A DNA stretch of 64,000 nt from Aestuariimicrobium sp. p3-SID1156 (lineage in GTDB: Bacteria; Actinomycetota; Actinomycetes; Propionibacteriales; Propionibacteriaceae), in assembly GCF_025144225.1 (NCBI RefSeq), contig NZ_JALXXB010000002.1, positions 453,268 through 517,267 of the forward strand, read 5' to 3'. Both the position numbers and the translations under genes were made by a program. The notes under the pieces were generated by a model, which was given only the letters and a program-made list of their open reading frames with translations, searched no databases and had not been told where the DNA came from. Below, piece after piece: positions 23,601 through 31,426 of the stretch; position 1 is the stretch's first letter; each line of letters starts with the position of its first letter.

Positions 23601-24649
23601 TCCTCACGGTGGCCGGGCTGCGCCGAGCCCAAGTGGTCGACAACCGGACCGCCTCCCGTGCACGGGGGTTGACCCGTACCCCCTCCTGGAAGCGTTCGGC
23701 CATCGGTGCCGACCCCGACGAGGTTCGTGACCGGGCCAGAGACCAGGCCCGTGCAGAAGTGGTGCCCTCCCGGACCCAGGAGGCCTTCCAGGGCATCCAG
23801 CTGGCCCTTGACTTCGCCGACCCCGTGGAGGGGGATCTGGAGGACTGCCCAGAGCACGTCGAGGACGGCGTCGAAGCGATCCCGGTCGACGTGCAGCCCA
23901 CCGGGCTGCCGGAGATGACCCGCGCCGAACGGCTGGCCAGTGAACTGGACATCCTGGGCATGGATGCCAGCCAGCACATCATGGAGTTCTACCGCGACTT
24001 CCTCGACCAGCTGGGCACCATCCGCTCCGAGCGTCTGCACGACCAGCGCAATGAGTCCGAGGTGCTGGTGGCCGGGGTCAAGGTGGCCACCCAGACCCCG
24101 CCGGTGCGTTCGGGGCGTCGTGTTGTCTTCCTCACCGTCGACGATTCCACCGGTCCGGTCGACGCCACCTTCTTCGAGGACGCCCAGGGCGCCTATGCCA
24201 ACACCGTCTTCTCCAGCTGGCTGTTGGTGGTGCGGGGACTGATTCGCCGGACGGGTCCGCGGGGGCTTTCGCTGCGCGCCACTGGCGCCTGGGACCTGCA
24301 GTCGCTGTTCGACCTGTACCAGACCGGAGTGGACCACGGCCTGGGCAGGCAGCAGGCGATGGCGCCGGTGGTGGACCTCATCATGTCCTCGCCCGATCCG
24401 GTGAGGGCACCCCAGCCGATGGCCCCCCGGATCCGTGCCCATCGGTTCGCCGATTGGGATCCGGGCGTTCCCGGGCAGGAGGGGCCCCAGCAGCACACCC
24501 GCGCCGGCGGGATGGGCCAGCGGCGCGTGCTGGTCCACCCCAGCGGGTACAAGCAGTCGCCCTATGCCGATGTCCAACCCGCGGGTGCGCCAGCGTCCCA
24601 GGCCCCGCGCAAGCTGTGGCATTCCAGCCCCGGAAGTTCAGGGAGGTGA
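20693..24649 (+). CDS. dnaE2: error-prone DNA polymerase III alpha subunit DnaE2
   Basis: A 1318-residue C-family polymerase. An N-terminal PHP domain starts at HLRVASGYSLQHGASHPGEL. The palm has GSGAGSLVNHLLGISGVDPL, MERFLSP and the catalytic PDIDLDVESARR, then an HhH/OB region with VLVAGVKV. It lacks the epsilon-binding features of replicative DnaE1 and sits in a mutasome operon, so it is the translesion, mutagenic paralogue. It is about 200 residues longer than usual DnaE2 through low-complexity insertions (around residues 75-95, 850-890 and 990-1060). A possible clamp-binding motif is QLALDF near residue 1036. The C-terminus ends KLWHSSPGSSGR. It starts in an ATGA overlap. Confidence 0.93.
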   Translation: MSDPFVHLRVASGYSLQHGASHPGELVAAAADHGMDTLALTDRDGLYGAIRFAKACLRHGIAPVLGADVAVPDPLQRRPARTVSAARGGELRDHRLPRVVVMATSRRGWASLCRLTTATHLAGERGEPVCSLDLIAEHASNGGLLVMLGSDSPLGQRVAARDRVGAEAELRCWVGALGSEQVVIAATNHQVKGLTSEGIGVNSALHAGAMVDLADQFGLSSVLTNQVRMAHRHQAPTLDVLDAARRLVPLDVRNVDRRNAEGWLKPGKQMIDVAAEVADRSGRRGGLEGAERLIADTRALALRCQLDPRDDIGLGEIHLPEFDVLGTTAEQAMGVLRERCRAGIPSRYDRGQEEVVLQRLEEELDTISHLGFASYFLTVADVVDLVRGMGVRCAARGSGAGSLVNHLLGISGVDPLAHGLIMERFLSPLRRALPDIDLDVESARRTEVYEKVFDTFGGERVACVAMLETYRVRHAVRDVGAALSMSPAEVDAIAKAFPHIRARDARAALRDLPELRAAGLAERRLDVLFELVESLDGLPRHVALHPCGVLLSDSTLGDRTPLEASYGGFPMSQFDKDDVEDIGLLKLDVLGIRMQSSIAHCLAEVERTGHPVPPVDELGPFDDVDTYAMIGRAATLGCFQIESPGQRELVGKFGLENFTDIIIDISLFRPGPVKSDMVVPFLNARQGWRMAEYLHPDLEPVLAETGGVVVFHEQIIKMVAVMTGCSLAQGDEVRRALGDQAGQLDVRDWFIPLALERGYPQHVVDKAWQVLVSFASFGFCKAHAAAFALPTYQSAWLKRHYPAHFVAGLLTHDPGMYPKRLILEEARRMRVPVLGIDVNHSRSTWQVECLHEPGRDAPELDDGSEGISHHADRRHHPVPTSALDGQGLPDDSGHGLRMALSEVKGISQAEVVRIVAGQPYTSLTDFWVRAQVEHPVVERLVLVGAFDEMYGVGRDVAVLRADQITRRDLLLTVAGLRRAQVVDNRTASRARGLTRTPSWKRSAIGADPDEVRDRARDQARAEVVPSRTQEAFQGIQLALDFADPVEGDLEDCPEHVEDGVEAIPVDVQPTGLPEMTRAERLASELDILGMDASQHIMEFYRDFLDQLGTIRSERLHDQRNESEVLVAGVKVATQTPPVRSGRRVVFLTVDDSTGPVDATFFEDAQGAYANTVFSSWLLVVRGLIRRTGPRGLSLRATGAWDLQSLFDLYQTGVDHGLGRQQAMAPVVDLIMSSPDPVRAPQPMAPRIRAHRFADWDPGVPGQEGPQQHTRAGGMGQRRVLVHPSGYKQSPYADVQPAGAPASQAPRKLWHSSPGSSGR

Positions 24650-24651
24650 CC

Positions 24652-25908
24652 ATGACCCCAGACATGACAGGGTCCCCCATGCCAGACCACCACCGGGTCA
24701 TCGTCCACGTCGACATGGACGCCTTCTACGCCTCGGTGGAACTGGCCCGTCGTCCCGAGCTGAGGGGGCGTGCGATGTGGGTGGGGGGTGCCGAACGCGG
24801 AGTGGTGCTCTCGGCCAGTTACGAGGCGAGGGCACGCGGGGTCCGGTCGGGAATGCCGAGTTCCCGGGCACGCCGGTTGTGCCCTGAGGGCGTCCCCGTG
24901 CCACCGGACTTCGACCGCTACACCGAGGTCAGCGACGGAGTGTTCGCGATCTTCCGCACCCTCACCGGGCAGGTGGAACCAGTGTCGATCGACGAGGGGT
25001 TCCTCGACATCACCGGTACCGGGCGACGGCTGGGCACCCCGCTGGAGGTCGGGGAACTCCTGCGCGCCCAGGTCAGTGACGAGCAGCGGATCAGCTGCTC
25101 AGTCGGCATCGGGCCGAGCAAGTTCGTCGCGAAGCTGGCCTCGAACCACTGCAAGCCCGATGGGTTGCACCAGGTGTTGCCCGACCAGGTGACGGCCTTC
25201 CTCCACCCGCTGCCGGTGGAGAAGATCTGGGGGGTGGGGGAGAGCACCGCTGCCCAGCTGCACAAGCTGGGGCTGACGACGGTGGGGCAGCTTGCTCATA
25301 CTCCCAAACCCACCCTGCAGCAGGCGCTGGGTGCCCACCTGGGCGGGTGGCTGTACGACCTGTCCTGGGGCCGGGATTCTCGTCAGGTCGAGGGCGAACC
25401 CACCGAGCGCAGCATCGGTTCTCAGGAGACCTTCTCCCGGGACACCGATGATCCCCGTCTGGTCCACACCGAGATCCTGCGGATGGCGGCCCGTACCTGT
25501 TCACGGATGCGCCAGGCCGAGGTGCTGGGTCGAGGGGTGAGCCTGTCGGTCAGGTTCGCCGATTTCACCACCATCACGCGCACCACGCAGTTGGCCACCC
25601 CCACCGACGTCACCGACGAGGTCTATGCGGCAGCCATGCGCTGCTGGAACAAGTTGCACCTGCAGCGGGCCAGGGTCCGTCGGGTCGGGGTGCGGGTAGA
25701 ACGGCTCATCGACAAGGAGGATGCCTTCCAGCAACTCACCCTGGACGCCCCTGAACGGGGAATGCGCGAGGCGGAACTGGCCGCAGACGCCGCCATCGCT
25801 CGGTTCGGCCCAGATGCAGTCCGTCGGGGCAGCCTCACCGAGAGGAGCAGGCTGCAGGTCAGAGGTCCTGCTGGCGTCGGCGCCAGCGGTCCTCCATCTT
25901 GTCCATGA
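24652..25908 (+). CDS. dinB: Y-family DNA polymerase IV (DinB)
   Basis: A 418-residue translesion polymerase. Catalytic acids are all present: Asp21 in HVDMDAFYASVE and Asp114-Glu115 in VSIDEGFLDI. The helix-hairpin-helix stretch KIWGVGESTAAQLHKLGL follows, and a C-terminal clamp motif candidate is QQLTLD. Retention of the acids distinguishes it from ImuB, the inactive Y-family partner of DnaE2 in mycobacteria. It begins two bases after dnaE2 with GGGAGG as ribosome site, so both are co-expressed. The 3' end overlaps the convergent DUF3040 gene by 50 bases, which makes the last 16 residues unusual. Confidence 0.92.
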   Translation: MTPDMTGSPMPDHHRVIVHVDMDAFYASVELARRPELRGRAMWVGGAERGVVLSASYEARARGVRSGMPSSRARRLCPEGVPVPPDFDRYTEVSDGVFAIFRTLTGQVEPVSIDEGFLDITGTGRRLGTPLEVGELLRAQVSDEQRISCSVGIGPSKFVAKLASNHCKPDGLHQVLPDQVTAFLHPLPVEKIWGVGESTAAQLHKLGLTTVGQLAHTPKPTLQQALGAHLGGWLYDLSWGRDSRQVEGEPTERSIGSQETFSRDTDDPRLVHTEILRMAARTCSRMRQAEVLGRGVSLSVRFADFTTITRTTQLATPTDVTDEVYAAAMRCWNKLHLQRARVRRVGVRVERLIDKEDAFQQLTLDAPERGMREAELAADAAIARFGPDAVRRGSLTERSRLQVRGPAGVGASGPPSCP

Positions 25909-26284
25909 ACGGCGTCTGCTTGGTCGGCCGCCCACCAGCCGGTCGATCGCCCAGGCGACCACGCTGCGGGTCGCGCCCACCGGAAGGCGCACCGTCCCCG
26001 TCGACGTCGGGGGGCCCGCCGCGATGGCCCACCACCCCGAAGAGATGGGCAGCTGCGGCAAGCATCACCAGGAAGCCGACCACGCTGACGGTCCAGTGCC
26101 ACTGCATCCCAGCCACGAGCAGAGCGATACCAACGAGAAAACCTGCACCGCCGACCAACGCTCGGCGTCCAGTGATCGGGTTCGGACGCGTGCCCCGCAG
26201 GGTGTGGGCAAGGTGGGGATCGTCCTCGGCCAGCAACGCCTCAAGCTCCTCGAGCCGCCGCTGCTCCTCGCGTGACAGGGCCAC
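25859..26284 (-). CDS. DUF3040 membrane protein
   Basis: A 141-residue protein with the DUF3040 opening LSREEQRRLEELEALLAEDDPHLA, two hydrophobic helices (GGAGFLVGIALLVAGM and VVGFLVMLAAAAHLFGV) and a polar C-terminal tail. The family is common in Actinobacteria and has no known function. The GTG at 26284 has GGGAGG seven bases upstream. It lies 126 bases after the start-side end of the transglutaminase gene on the same strand and may be read from the same transcript. It overlaps dinB tail to tail by 50 bases, an unusually long convergent overlap. Confidence 0.8.
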   Translation of the reverse strand: MALSREEQRRLEELEALLAEDDPHLAHTLRGTRPNPITGRRALVGGAGFLVGIALLVAGMQWHWTVSVVGFLVMLAAAAHLFGVVGHRGGPPDVDGDGAPSGGRDPQRGRLGDRPAGGRPTKQTPFMDKMEDRWRRRQQDL

Positions 26285-26410
26285 GGGTCACCTCCCAATC
26301 AGATCCGGGTGCCGAACTGACCTCGCACCGCACCTCGAGTCGTGCTGGGGTCGTGTGCAAGGCCAGGTGCCACCAGTGTATGCGCTGCGCAAGTCCCCAT
26401 GCGGCCCACC

Positions 26411-28660
26411 TCAGGGTCGGCGGCCGAGGAGCTTCAGGAACAGGGAACGTGGTAGCAGCAGGGCGCTGAGCTTGTTGCCGGTGGTCTGCTTCACGCGCAT
26501 GTCGGTGGTGACGTACCTGACGTCGTCGACGAAGCCGTCGGGGACCCCGTCCAGACCGCGCGAATAGCGAGAACGCTCCACCACGGCGGCGATGCGGTCG
26601 AGTGCCTCCTGGGCCGGCTGATCCATCGCGGCGCCCACTCCGGCAGCCTTCTGGCGCGGGGACCCCTGGGGCCATGTCGTCCGCACATCGGCCACAGTGT
26701 CGCGCAACTCGGTCCACAACCCCTCCACCACTTCGGAGGGTGTTCCGGTCAGGCCGAAACGCCGACGACGTAGCAGGAGCCTGATGAGCATTGGGACCAG
26801 CAACAGGGCGATGATGCCCAGGGTCGCCCCCACCGCCGCCAGGATCGTCCGCAGCGGAATGCCGGGTGCGGTCTCGCCGACCTGGGGGCCCTCGCTGGCC
26901 CCCAACGTGGTTTCGTCCGAGGCCGAGACCGATGGGGTGCTGGACGAGCTCGGCGAGCTGCTGGGGGTCGACGAGGCGGACGAGCCTCCGCTGGCACTGG
27001 GGCTGGAGGTGGGCGACTGCCCCTGCACCACGGTCCACATGGGGGCGTCAGCGACGCCTGCGGTGGGCTCGAAGCGCACCCAGCCGTAGTTTTCGAAGTA
27101 GAGCTCCGGCCAGGCATGCATGTCGCGTCCCCGGACCTGCCAGGTGTCGCCCTTCTTCTCCCCGGGCAGGAAACCGATCGACACTCGGGACGGTATCCCG
27201 GAAATGCGCGCCATCAGCGCCATCGCGGAGGCGAAGTGGATGCAGTAACCGGAGCGATCCTCCAGCAGGAAGTTGCGGATCACCTCATAACCGTCGCCGG
27301 GAGGCGCTTCGGTGGAGTAGGTGAACCTCCGCGGGTCGCGCAGCCAGGCCTGGATGGCGGCAGCCTTCAGCACGGGGCTCCCTTCCGAACGCGTCACCTC
27401 GGCGGTCAGGTCGACGATCTCCTGGGGAACGTCCTTCGGCACCACGCTCGTGATGGTGTCGTCCGGGGGGATGCCGACCTTCGCCGTGGAGAAGGCGACC
27501 GGGTCCGGGGCAGTCGACAGGCTGGTCACCGTGTAAGCCAGGTTGCGGGTGGACTCGGTGTTGTTCTGCGCCGTCGACAGGATCATCAGTGAGACCGGGT
27601 CGAAGGCCCACGGACCCTCGGCCTGGAAGGACAGCGGTGCGTAGGGCGTCGGCAGGTACTGGGAGCCGAAGTCACCCATCTGGACTCGGGTCGTCTCGCG
27701 GGGCTGGCTCCCGTCGAGGCCTGGGGCGGGAGAGAGGTCTCCGTCGCGCAACTGCACGGGGGTGAGCTTCCAGGAATCCCGATCCAGCACGGTCAGGCTG
27801 GCCAGGCGCAGGTACTGGCCCTGGGGATTGTCGGAGTTGTAGGTGAGCACGACATCCGCAGACTGCTTGGTGAGGTTGCGGTTCAGCTCGATGGTCGGAT
27901 CCTGCATCTGGATAGGTCCCTGGCCGCGCGGACGCCGGGAGGTGAGGTCGAGATCGCCGAAGGTCGGCAGGATGTTGCCGACGATGAGGGAGAGCGCCAG
28001 CACCGGTGCACCGATCAGGGCCGCCATACTCCACAGCCCCGTCGTCGTGCTGCTGCGGCGGGCATTGTCCCGGTCGAGGTTGCGAGTCCAGGTCGACAGG
28101 TCGCGGCTGGTATCAGCAGCCAGAACGATCAGGAAGCCTGCCGCCAGCGCCACGAAGCTCCACCAGCGCATCGGGTGCCGCATGGCCAGAGCCGGGATGA
28201 GGTACAGCGTGAGCATCGGTGCTGCAACCCACGCAGGGGTGGCCAGCGACAGCACCAGGGCGTCGGCAATGATCGTCACCAGGCCGATCAGCAGCACGAA
28301 CAACAGGCTTGTACCGGGATTCGGTGCCATCGGGGCCATGGTCGTCTGGATGTGCAGGAGGCCGTCGAGCATGAGGTGCCAGACCTGGATCAGCGGGTTG
28401 CCGCCCCCGGGTTGAGACGCAGCTCCCAACCCGATCACTGAACCTGCCAGCGCCAGCACCTGCCACAGGTGGATCAGTCCGGAGTGGATGGAGAACCGCC
28501 GCGAGACCGCCGAGATGCCCAGCAACATGGCGATCACGGGTATCCCGTAGAGCAGATAGGTCGGGTCGACGGTCAGTTCCATCAGGGTCACGGACGCCAG
28601 CGACATCGCCACGAAGACGGCCAGCACCATCAGTCCGGTCGTGCGGGTCCAGGGTCTCAC
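26411..28660 (-). CDS. transglutaminase-like membrane protein (TgpA family)
   Basis: A 749-residue membrane protein. Residues 1-250 contain about six to seven hydrophobic helices, and another helix near residue 620 precedes a cytoplasmic tail. The external core has a transglutaminase triad: Cys473 in RSGYCIHFAS, His515 in DMHAWPELYF and an acid in RFEPTAG, with Glu in place of the usual Asp. A Ser/Thr-rich linker (residues about 560-600) follows. The GTG at 28660 forms a GTGA overlap with the DUF58 gene and is preferred to an ATG 78 bases upstream inside that gene. With moxR and DUF58 it makes a conserved module that may process envelope peptides. Confidence 0.87.
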   Translation of the reverse strand: MRPWTRTTGLMVLAVFVAMSLASVTLMELTVDPTYLLYGIPVIAMLLGISAVSRRFSIHSGLIHLWQVLALAGSVIGLGAASQPGGGNPLIQVWHLMLDGLLHIQTTMAPMAPNPGTSLLFVLLIGLVTIIADALVLSLATPAWVAAPMLTLYLIPALAMRHPMRWWSFVALAAGFLIVLAADTSRDLSTWTRNLDRDNARRSSTTTGLWSMAALIGAPVLALSLIVGNILPTFGDLDLTSRRPRGQGPIQMQDPTIELNRNLTKQSADVVLTYNSDNPQGQYLRLASLTVLDRDSWKLTPVQLRDGDLSPAPGLDGSQPRETTRVQMGDFGSQYLPTPYAPLSFQAEGPWAFDPVSLMILSTAQNNTESTRNLAYTVTSLSTAPDPVAFSTAKVGIPPDDTITSVVPKDVPQEIVDLTAEVTRSEGSPVLKAAAIQAWLRDPRRFTYSTEAPPGDGYEVIRNFLLEDRSGYCIHFASAMALMARISGIPSRVSIGFLPGEKKGDTWQVRGRDMHAWPELYFENYGWVRFEPTAGVADAPMWTVVQGQSPTSSPSASGGSSASSTPSSSPSSSSTPSVSASDETTLGASEGPQVGETAPGIPLRTILAAVGATLGIIALLLVPMLIRLLLRRRRFGLTGTPSEVVEGLWTELRDTVADVRTTWPQGSPRQKAAGVGAAMDQPAQEALDRIAAVVERSRYSRGLDGVPDGFVDDVRYVTTDMRVKQTTGNKLSALLLPRSLFLKLLGRRP

Positions 28661-29922
28661 AGCGAAGCTCCCATCCGGCCCAGCTGTTGCCAGGCCTGAT
28701 CGACGGTCATCGACTGCTGCACCGGCACCACTCGCCAATTGGCGTCAGCTAGTGCAACCAGGCATCTCTCATGCTCCTCGATCTGCTCGGGGGTGGCGCG
28801 GAATCGTCGCGCCGTGAAGGAGTCAACGTCCAGCACGAAGGCCAGTCCCTGTGAGCGCCGTTGGCGCATCGCCGCCATGGCCGCGACGTCGGGTTGGCTG
28901 AGGCGGCCCATCACCGCGAAGAGCATCTCGCCGCCGGCGCCCAGATTGACGGCCTCGGTGGCAAGGCGCAGGTCGGGGTCATCAGGGGTGAGGGCGGCAT
29001 CGGTGAGTGCCAACAGCACCGCATTCTCCGCCGCAGCAGGGTCGAAGCCCCGGGTGTCGATCAGCGGTCCGGCGGCGTCGACGATGGTGACGGTGAAGTC
29101 GCTCTCCTGAAGGTGCAGGGCAATGGAGGCGACAGCTGACACTGCCCACTCGAAGGACGCCTCCGGGCCGGTCCCGGCGTGGGCCTGGATGCGCGAATCA
29201 AGCAGCAGGGTGACCGAGGGGTCCCAGGACTGCTCCTCGCGGCGCACCATGATCTCGCCCTTGCGGGCGGTGGACCGCCAGTGGATGCGACGAACATCGT
29301 CTCCGTCGCGGTACTCACGCACCATCACGTCGTCCTGGCCGACCAGCCCGATGCGCATCGGGGTGGATTCGCCGCTCTGGCCGGAGCCGGGAGCATTGGA
29401 CAGGTCAGCAAGCGGCACCACCTGCGGGGTGACAATGACGGGGCTCGTCGAGGTGAAGCGACGGTCAACGCGTGCCAGCCCGAACGGATCCATGGCACGA
29501 ACCAGCAGGGGGCCCACTGTGTAGCGTCCTCGAGCCAACCCGACAAGGGGGTAGGTGAGCAGGCGTTCCCAGCTGGTGCGCATGGTGTGGACCGTGAAAC
29601 GGGGTCGGCGACCCAACTCCCGGGGGACCGCTTCCTCGAATTTCAACACCGACAGTGGGAAGGTGCCCTTGTTGGTGAGGGTCAGCTGCCCTTGCAGTTG
29701 TTGCCCCAGGGTTCCGCGCGGGGGTTCCAGACGTCGATCGACGCGCAGCCGCAGCCCGCTCTGGGTGACCGCGACCAGGGCGACCAGGGGCAGCAGCAGG
29801 AGCACCAGTGCCAGCCAGAGGGTGTCGCGCTGGCCGTAGGCCATTGACGCGATGGCCCCTGCGATGCCGAAGAGCAGCAGGGCCCACCCACGTCCGGTGA
29901 ACAGCTTCCAACGGGCCTTCAT
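28657..29922 (-). CDS. DUF58 (vWA-like) protein of the MoxR module
   Basis: A 421-residue protein. Two hydrophobic helices occupy residues 12-55. A beta-rich middle (LRVDRRLEPPRGTLGQQL) is followed by the DUF58 signature REYRDGDDVRRIHWRSTARKGE near residue 205 and a vWA-like end with LLLDSR. DUF58 proteins are encoded with MoxR ATPases and transglutaminases, and the group is thought to act in assembly or maturation of envelope or metal-dependent complexes; the direct role is unknown. It starts 25 bases after moxR and overlaps the transglutaminase gene by four bases. Confidence 0.87.
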   Translation of the reverse strand: MKARWKLFTGRGWALLLFGIAGAIASMAYGQRDTLWLALVLLLLPLVALVAVTQSGLRLRVDRRLEPPRGTLGQQLQGQLTLTNKGTFPLSVLKFEEAVPRELGRRPRFTVHTMRTSWERLLTYPLVGLARGRYTVGPLLVRAMDPFGLARVDRRFTSTSPVIVTPQVVPLADLSNAPGSGQSGESTPMRIGLVGQDDVMVREYRDGDDVRRIHWRSTARKGEIMVRREEQSWDPSVTLLLDSRIQAHAGTGPEASFEWAVSAVASIALHLQESDFTVTIVDAAGPLIDTRGFDPAAAENAVLLALTDAALTPDDPDLRLATEAVNLGAGGEMLFAVMGRLSQPDVAAMAAMRQRRSQGLAFVLDVDSFTARRFRATPEQIEEHERCLVALADANWRVVPVQQSMTVDQAWQQLGRMGASL

Positions 29923-29947
29923 CGAACCGCCTTCATCGTCGACGGCA

Positions 29948-30958
29948 TCAGCGGTGGTCGGGGATCTCCACCGAGGCGACGATCTCGGACAGGATGTCGC
30001 GCACCGAGCGTCCGCCCAGCTGGGACGCGGTGGAGGGCAGTACGCGGTGGCTGAGCACTTGGACGGCCAGGGACTGGACGTCCTCGGGGATCGCGTAGTC
30101 GCGGCCCTTCATGGCGGCGCGCGCGCGTGCGGCACGCAGCAGCGCCAGGCTGGAACGGGGCGAGGCGCCGAGGCGCAGGTCCTCGGACTTTCGCGTCCCG
30201 GCGACGACGTCGACGATGAAGTCCTTGACGGCATCGGCGACGTAGACCTCGCGCACGAGCTGGATCATTCGGACGATCTGGTCGCGGCTGACCACAGGAC
30301 GCAGCCCCTCGAGCGGGCTGACGCCGCCGTGATGCTCCAGCATGTCCAGCTCGGCGCGGCGGGTCGGGTAGCCCATTTCGATGCGGGCCATGAAGCGGTC
30401 GCGCTGCGCCTCGGGGAGGGGATAGGTGCCCTCCATCTCGATGGGGTTCTGGGTCGCGATCACCATGAAGGGACGTTCCAGTTCGTGGGTGATGCCATCA
30501 GAGCTGACCTGGCGCTCGGCCATCGCCTCGAGGAGGGCAGACTGGGTCTTGGGGGAGGCGCGGTTGATCTCGTCGCCGACGACGATGTTGGCGAAGATGC
30601 CGCCCGGCTTGAACTCGAACTCGTGGCTGACCTGGTTGTAGACGCTGACGCCGGTGATGTCGGAGGGCAGCAGGTCGGGGGTGAACTGCAGGCGGCGCAC
30701 GCTGCAGTCGATGGCTCGGCCGAGGGCCCGGGCGAGCATGGTCTTGCCGACACCGGGCACGTCCTCCACGAGCAGGTGCCCTTCGGCCAGCAGCACGATG
30801 AGGGCCAGGTCGATCTGTTCGCTCTTGCCCTCGATGACCCGCTCGATCGCCTCACGGACCTGACCCATCGTGCGGACCACCTCGTCGACCGCGACCGGTG
30901 CCGAGGTGTGGGAGGGCTGGGGGCTTGCCTGTGATTGGGGATGGTTGTCGACCGTCAC
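29948..30958 (-). CDS. moxR: MoxR-family AAA+ ATPase
   Basis: A 336-residue AAA+ chaperone-like ATPase. Walker A is DVPGVGKTMLA and Walker B is VVGDEINRASPKTQSALLEAM. ATQNPIEMEGTYPLPEAQRDRF is the MoxR sensor and arginine-finger region, and the C-terminal lid includes GASPRSSLALLRAARA. It is expected to remodel partner proteins together with the DUF58 product. The GTG at 30958 is preceded by GAGAAGGAG with a six-base gap, so the 83-codon open extension upstream is rejected. It is the first gene of a minus-strand unit reading away from the dcw cluster. Confidence 0.92.
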   Translation of the reverse strand: MTVDNHPQSQASPQPSHTSAPVAVDEVVRTMGQVREAIERVIEGKSEQIDLALIVLLAEGHLLVEDVPGVGKTMLARALGRAIDCSVRRLQFTPDLLPSDITGVSVYNQVSHEFEFKPGGIFANIVVGDEINRASPKTQSALLEAMAERQVSSDGITHELERPFMVIATQNPIEMEGTYPLPEAQRDRFMARIEMGYPTRRAELDMLEHHGGVSPLEGLRPVVSRDQIVRMIQLVREVYVADAVKDFIVDVVAGTRKSEDLRLGASPRSSLALLRAARARAAMKGRDYAIPEDVQSLAVQVLSHRVLPSTASQLGGRSVRDILSEIVASVEIPDHR

Positions 30959-31426
30959 GGGTTCTCCTTCTCCGGGGGGAGTGGTGGACCAGGGGTCGCT
31001 CCACCAAGGTGCTGTCGTTGCTGTCGTGTGGTCACACCTCACCATCGGCACCGTGGGACGTCGGGGTGGGCGCGTGATCAGGCCCAGCCTAGTGGCTGGG
31101 GTCAAGATGCTGACACATCTTCGTGCCGCGGGGACGCACGACTGAGTGCCTCTCATGGTCTTCACGACGTGTCTGGGTGGTCCTCCACCTTCCTCCCTGC
31201 GCTCCACGTCATCGGTCGGCGATCACCGGCGACGGCTGCCTGCCGCGTCCGTGTCACCTGCCCGTTCCGGGAGCGCTGCAGGCTGCAGCCGTGCGGGCAC
31301 GTCGCCGCCGGCGGCGGTGAGTGGAGGAAAAAGGTCCGAAATGGCTAGGTCGGTGGAGCAAAGTGGAGTACAGTGGAGCGCAGTGGAGCGAACAGGCGCT
31401 GTGCGAGGAGCGAGGGGGTTCCGGGA
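30959..31426. other. divergent intergenic region, moxR to mraZ
   Basis: This 468-base gap separates moxR (minus) and mraZ (plus). On the minus strand a TAGGCT at 31086-31091 is a candidate moxR -10. A 14-base palindrome (CGCCGCC/GGCGGCG) lies at 31303-31316. The mraZ promoter and MraZ boxes occupy 31321-31392. No coding frame with a credible start was found between 31100 and 31300. Confidence 0.5.
31353..31392 (+). promoter_or_regulatory. MraZ-binding box array (four direct repeats)
   Basis: Four copies of GTGGAGNNNN begin at 31353, 31363, 31373 and 31383, exactly ten bases apart. A further GTGGAG lies at 31321. MraZ proteins bind short GTGG/TGGGN-type direct repeats at this helical spacing upstream of their own gene. 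The array lies just after a candidate -10 (TAGGTC, 31346-31351) and ends 34 bases before mraZ. Confidence 0.8.

Noticed and set aside
24652..25908. Calling the Y-family gene imuB
   Set aside because: All three catalytic acids are present and the protein has the DinB C-terminal clamp region; ImuB is catalytically inactive.
31353..31392. CRISPR-like short repeats
   Set aside because: Ten-base period with six-base cores and no spacers; they fit MraZ boxes. No CRISPR array or cas gene exists in the window.
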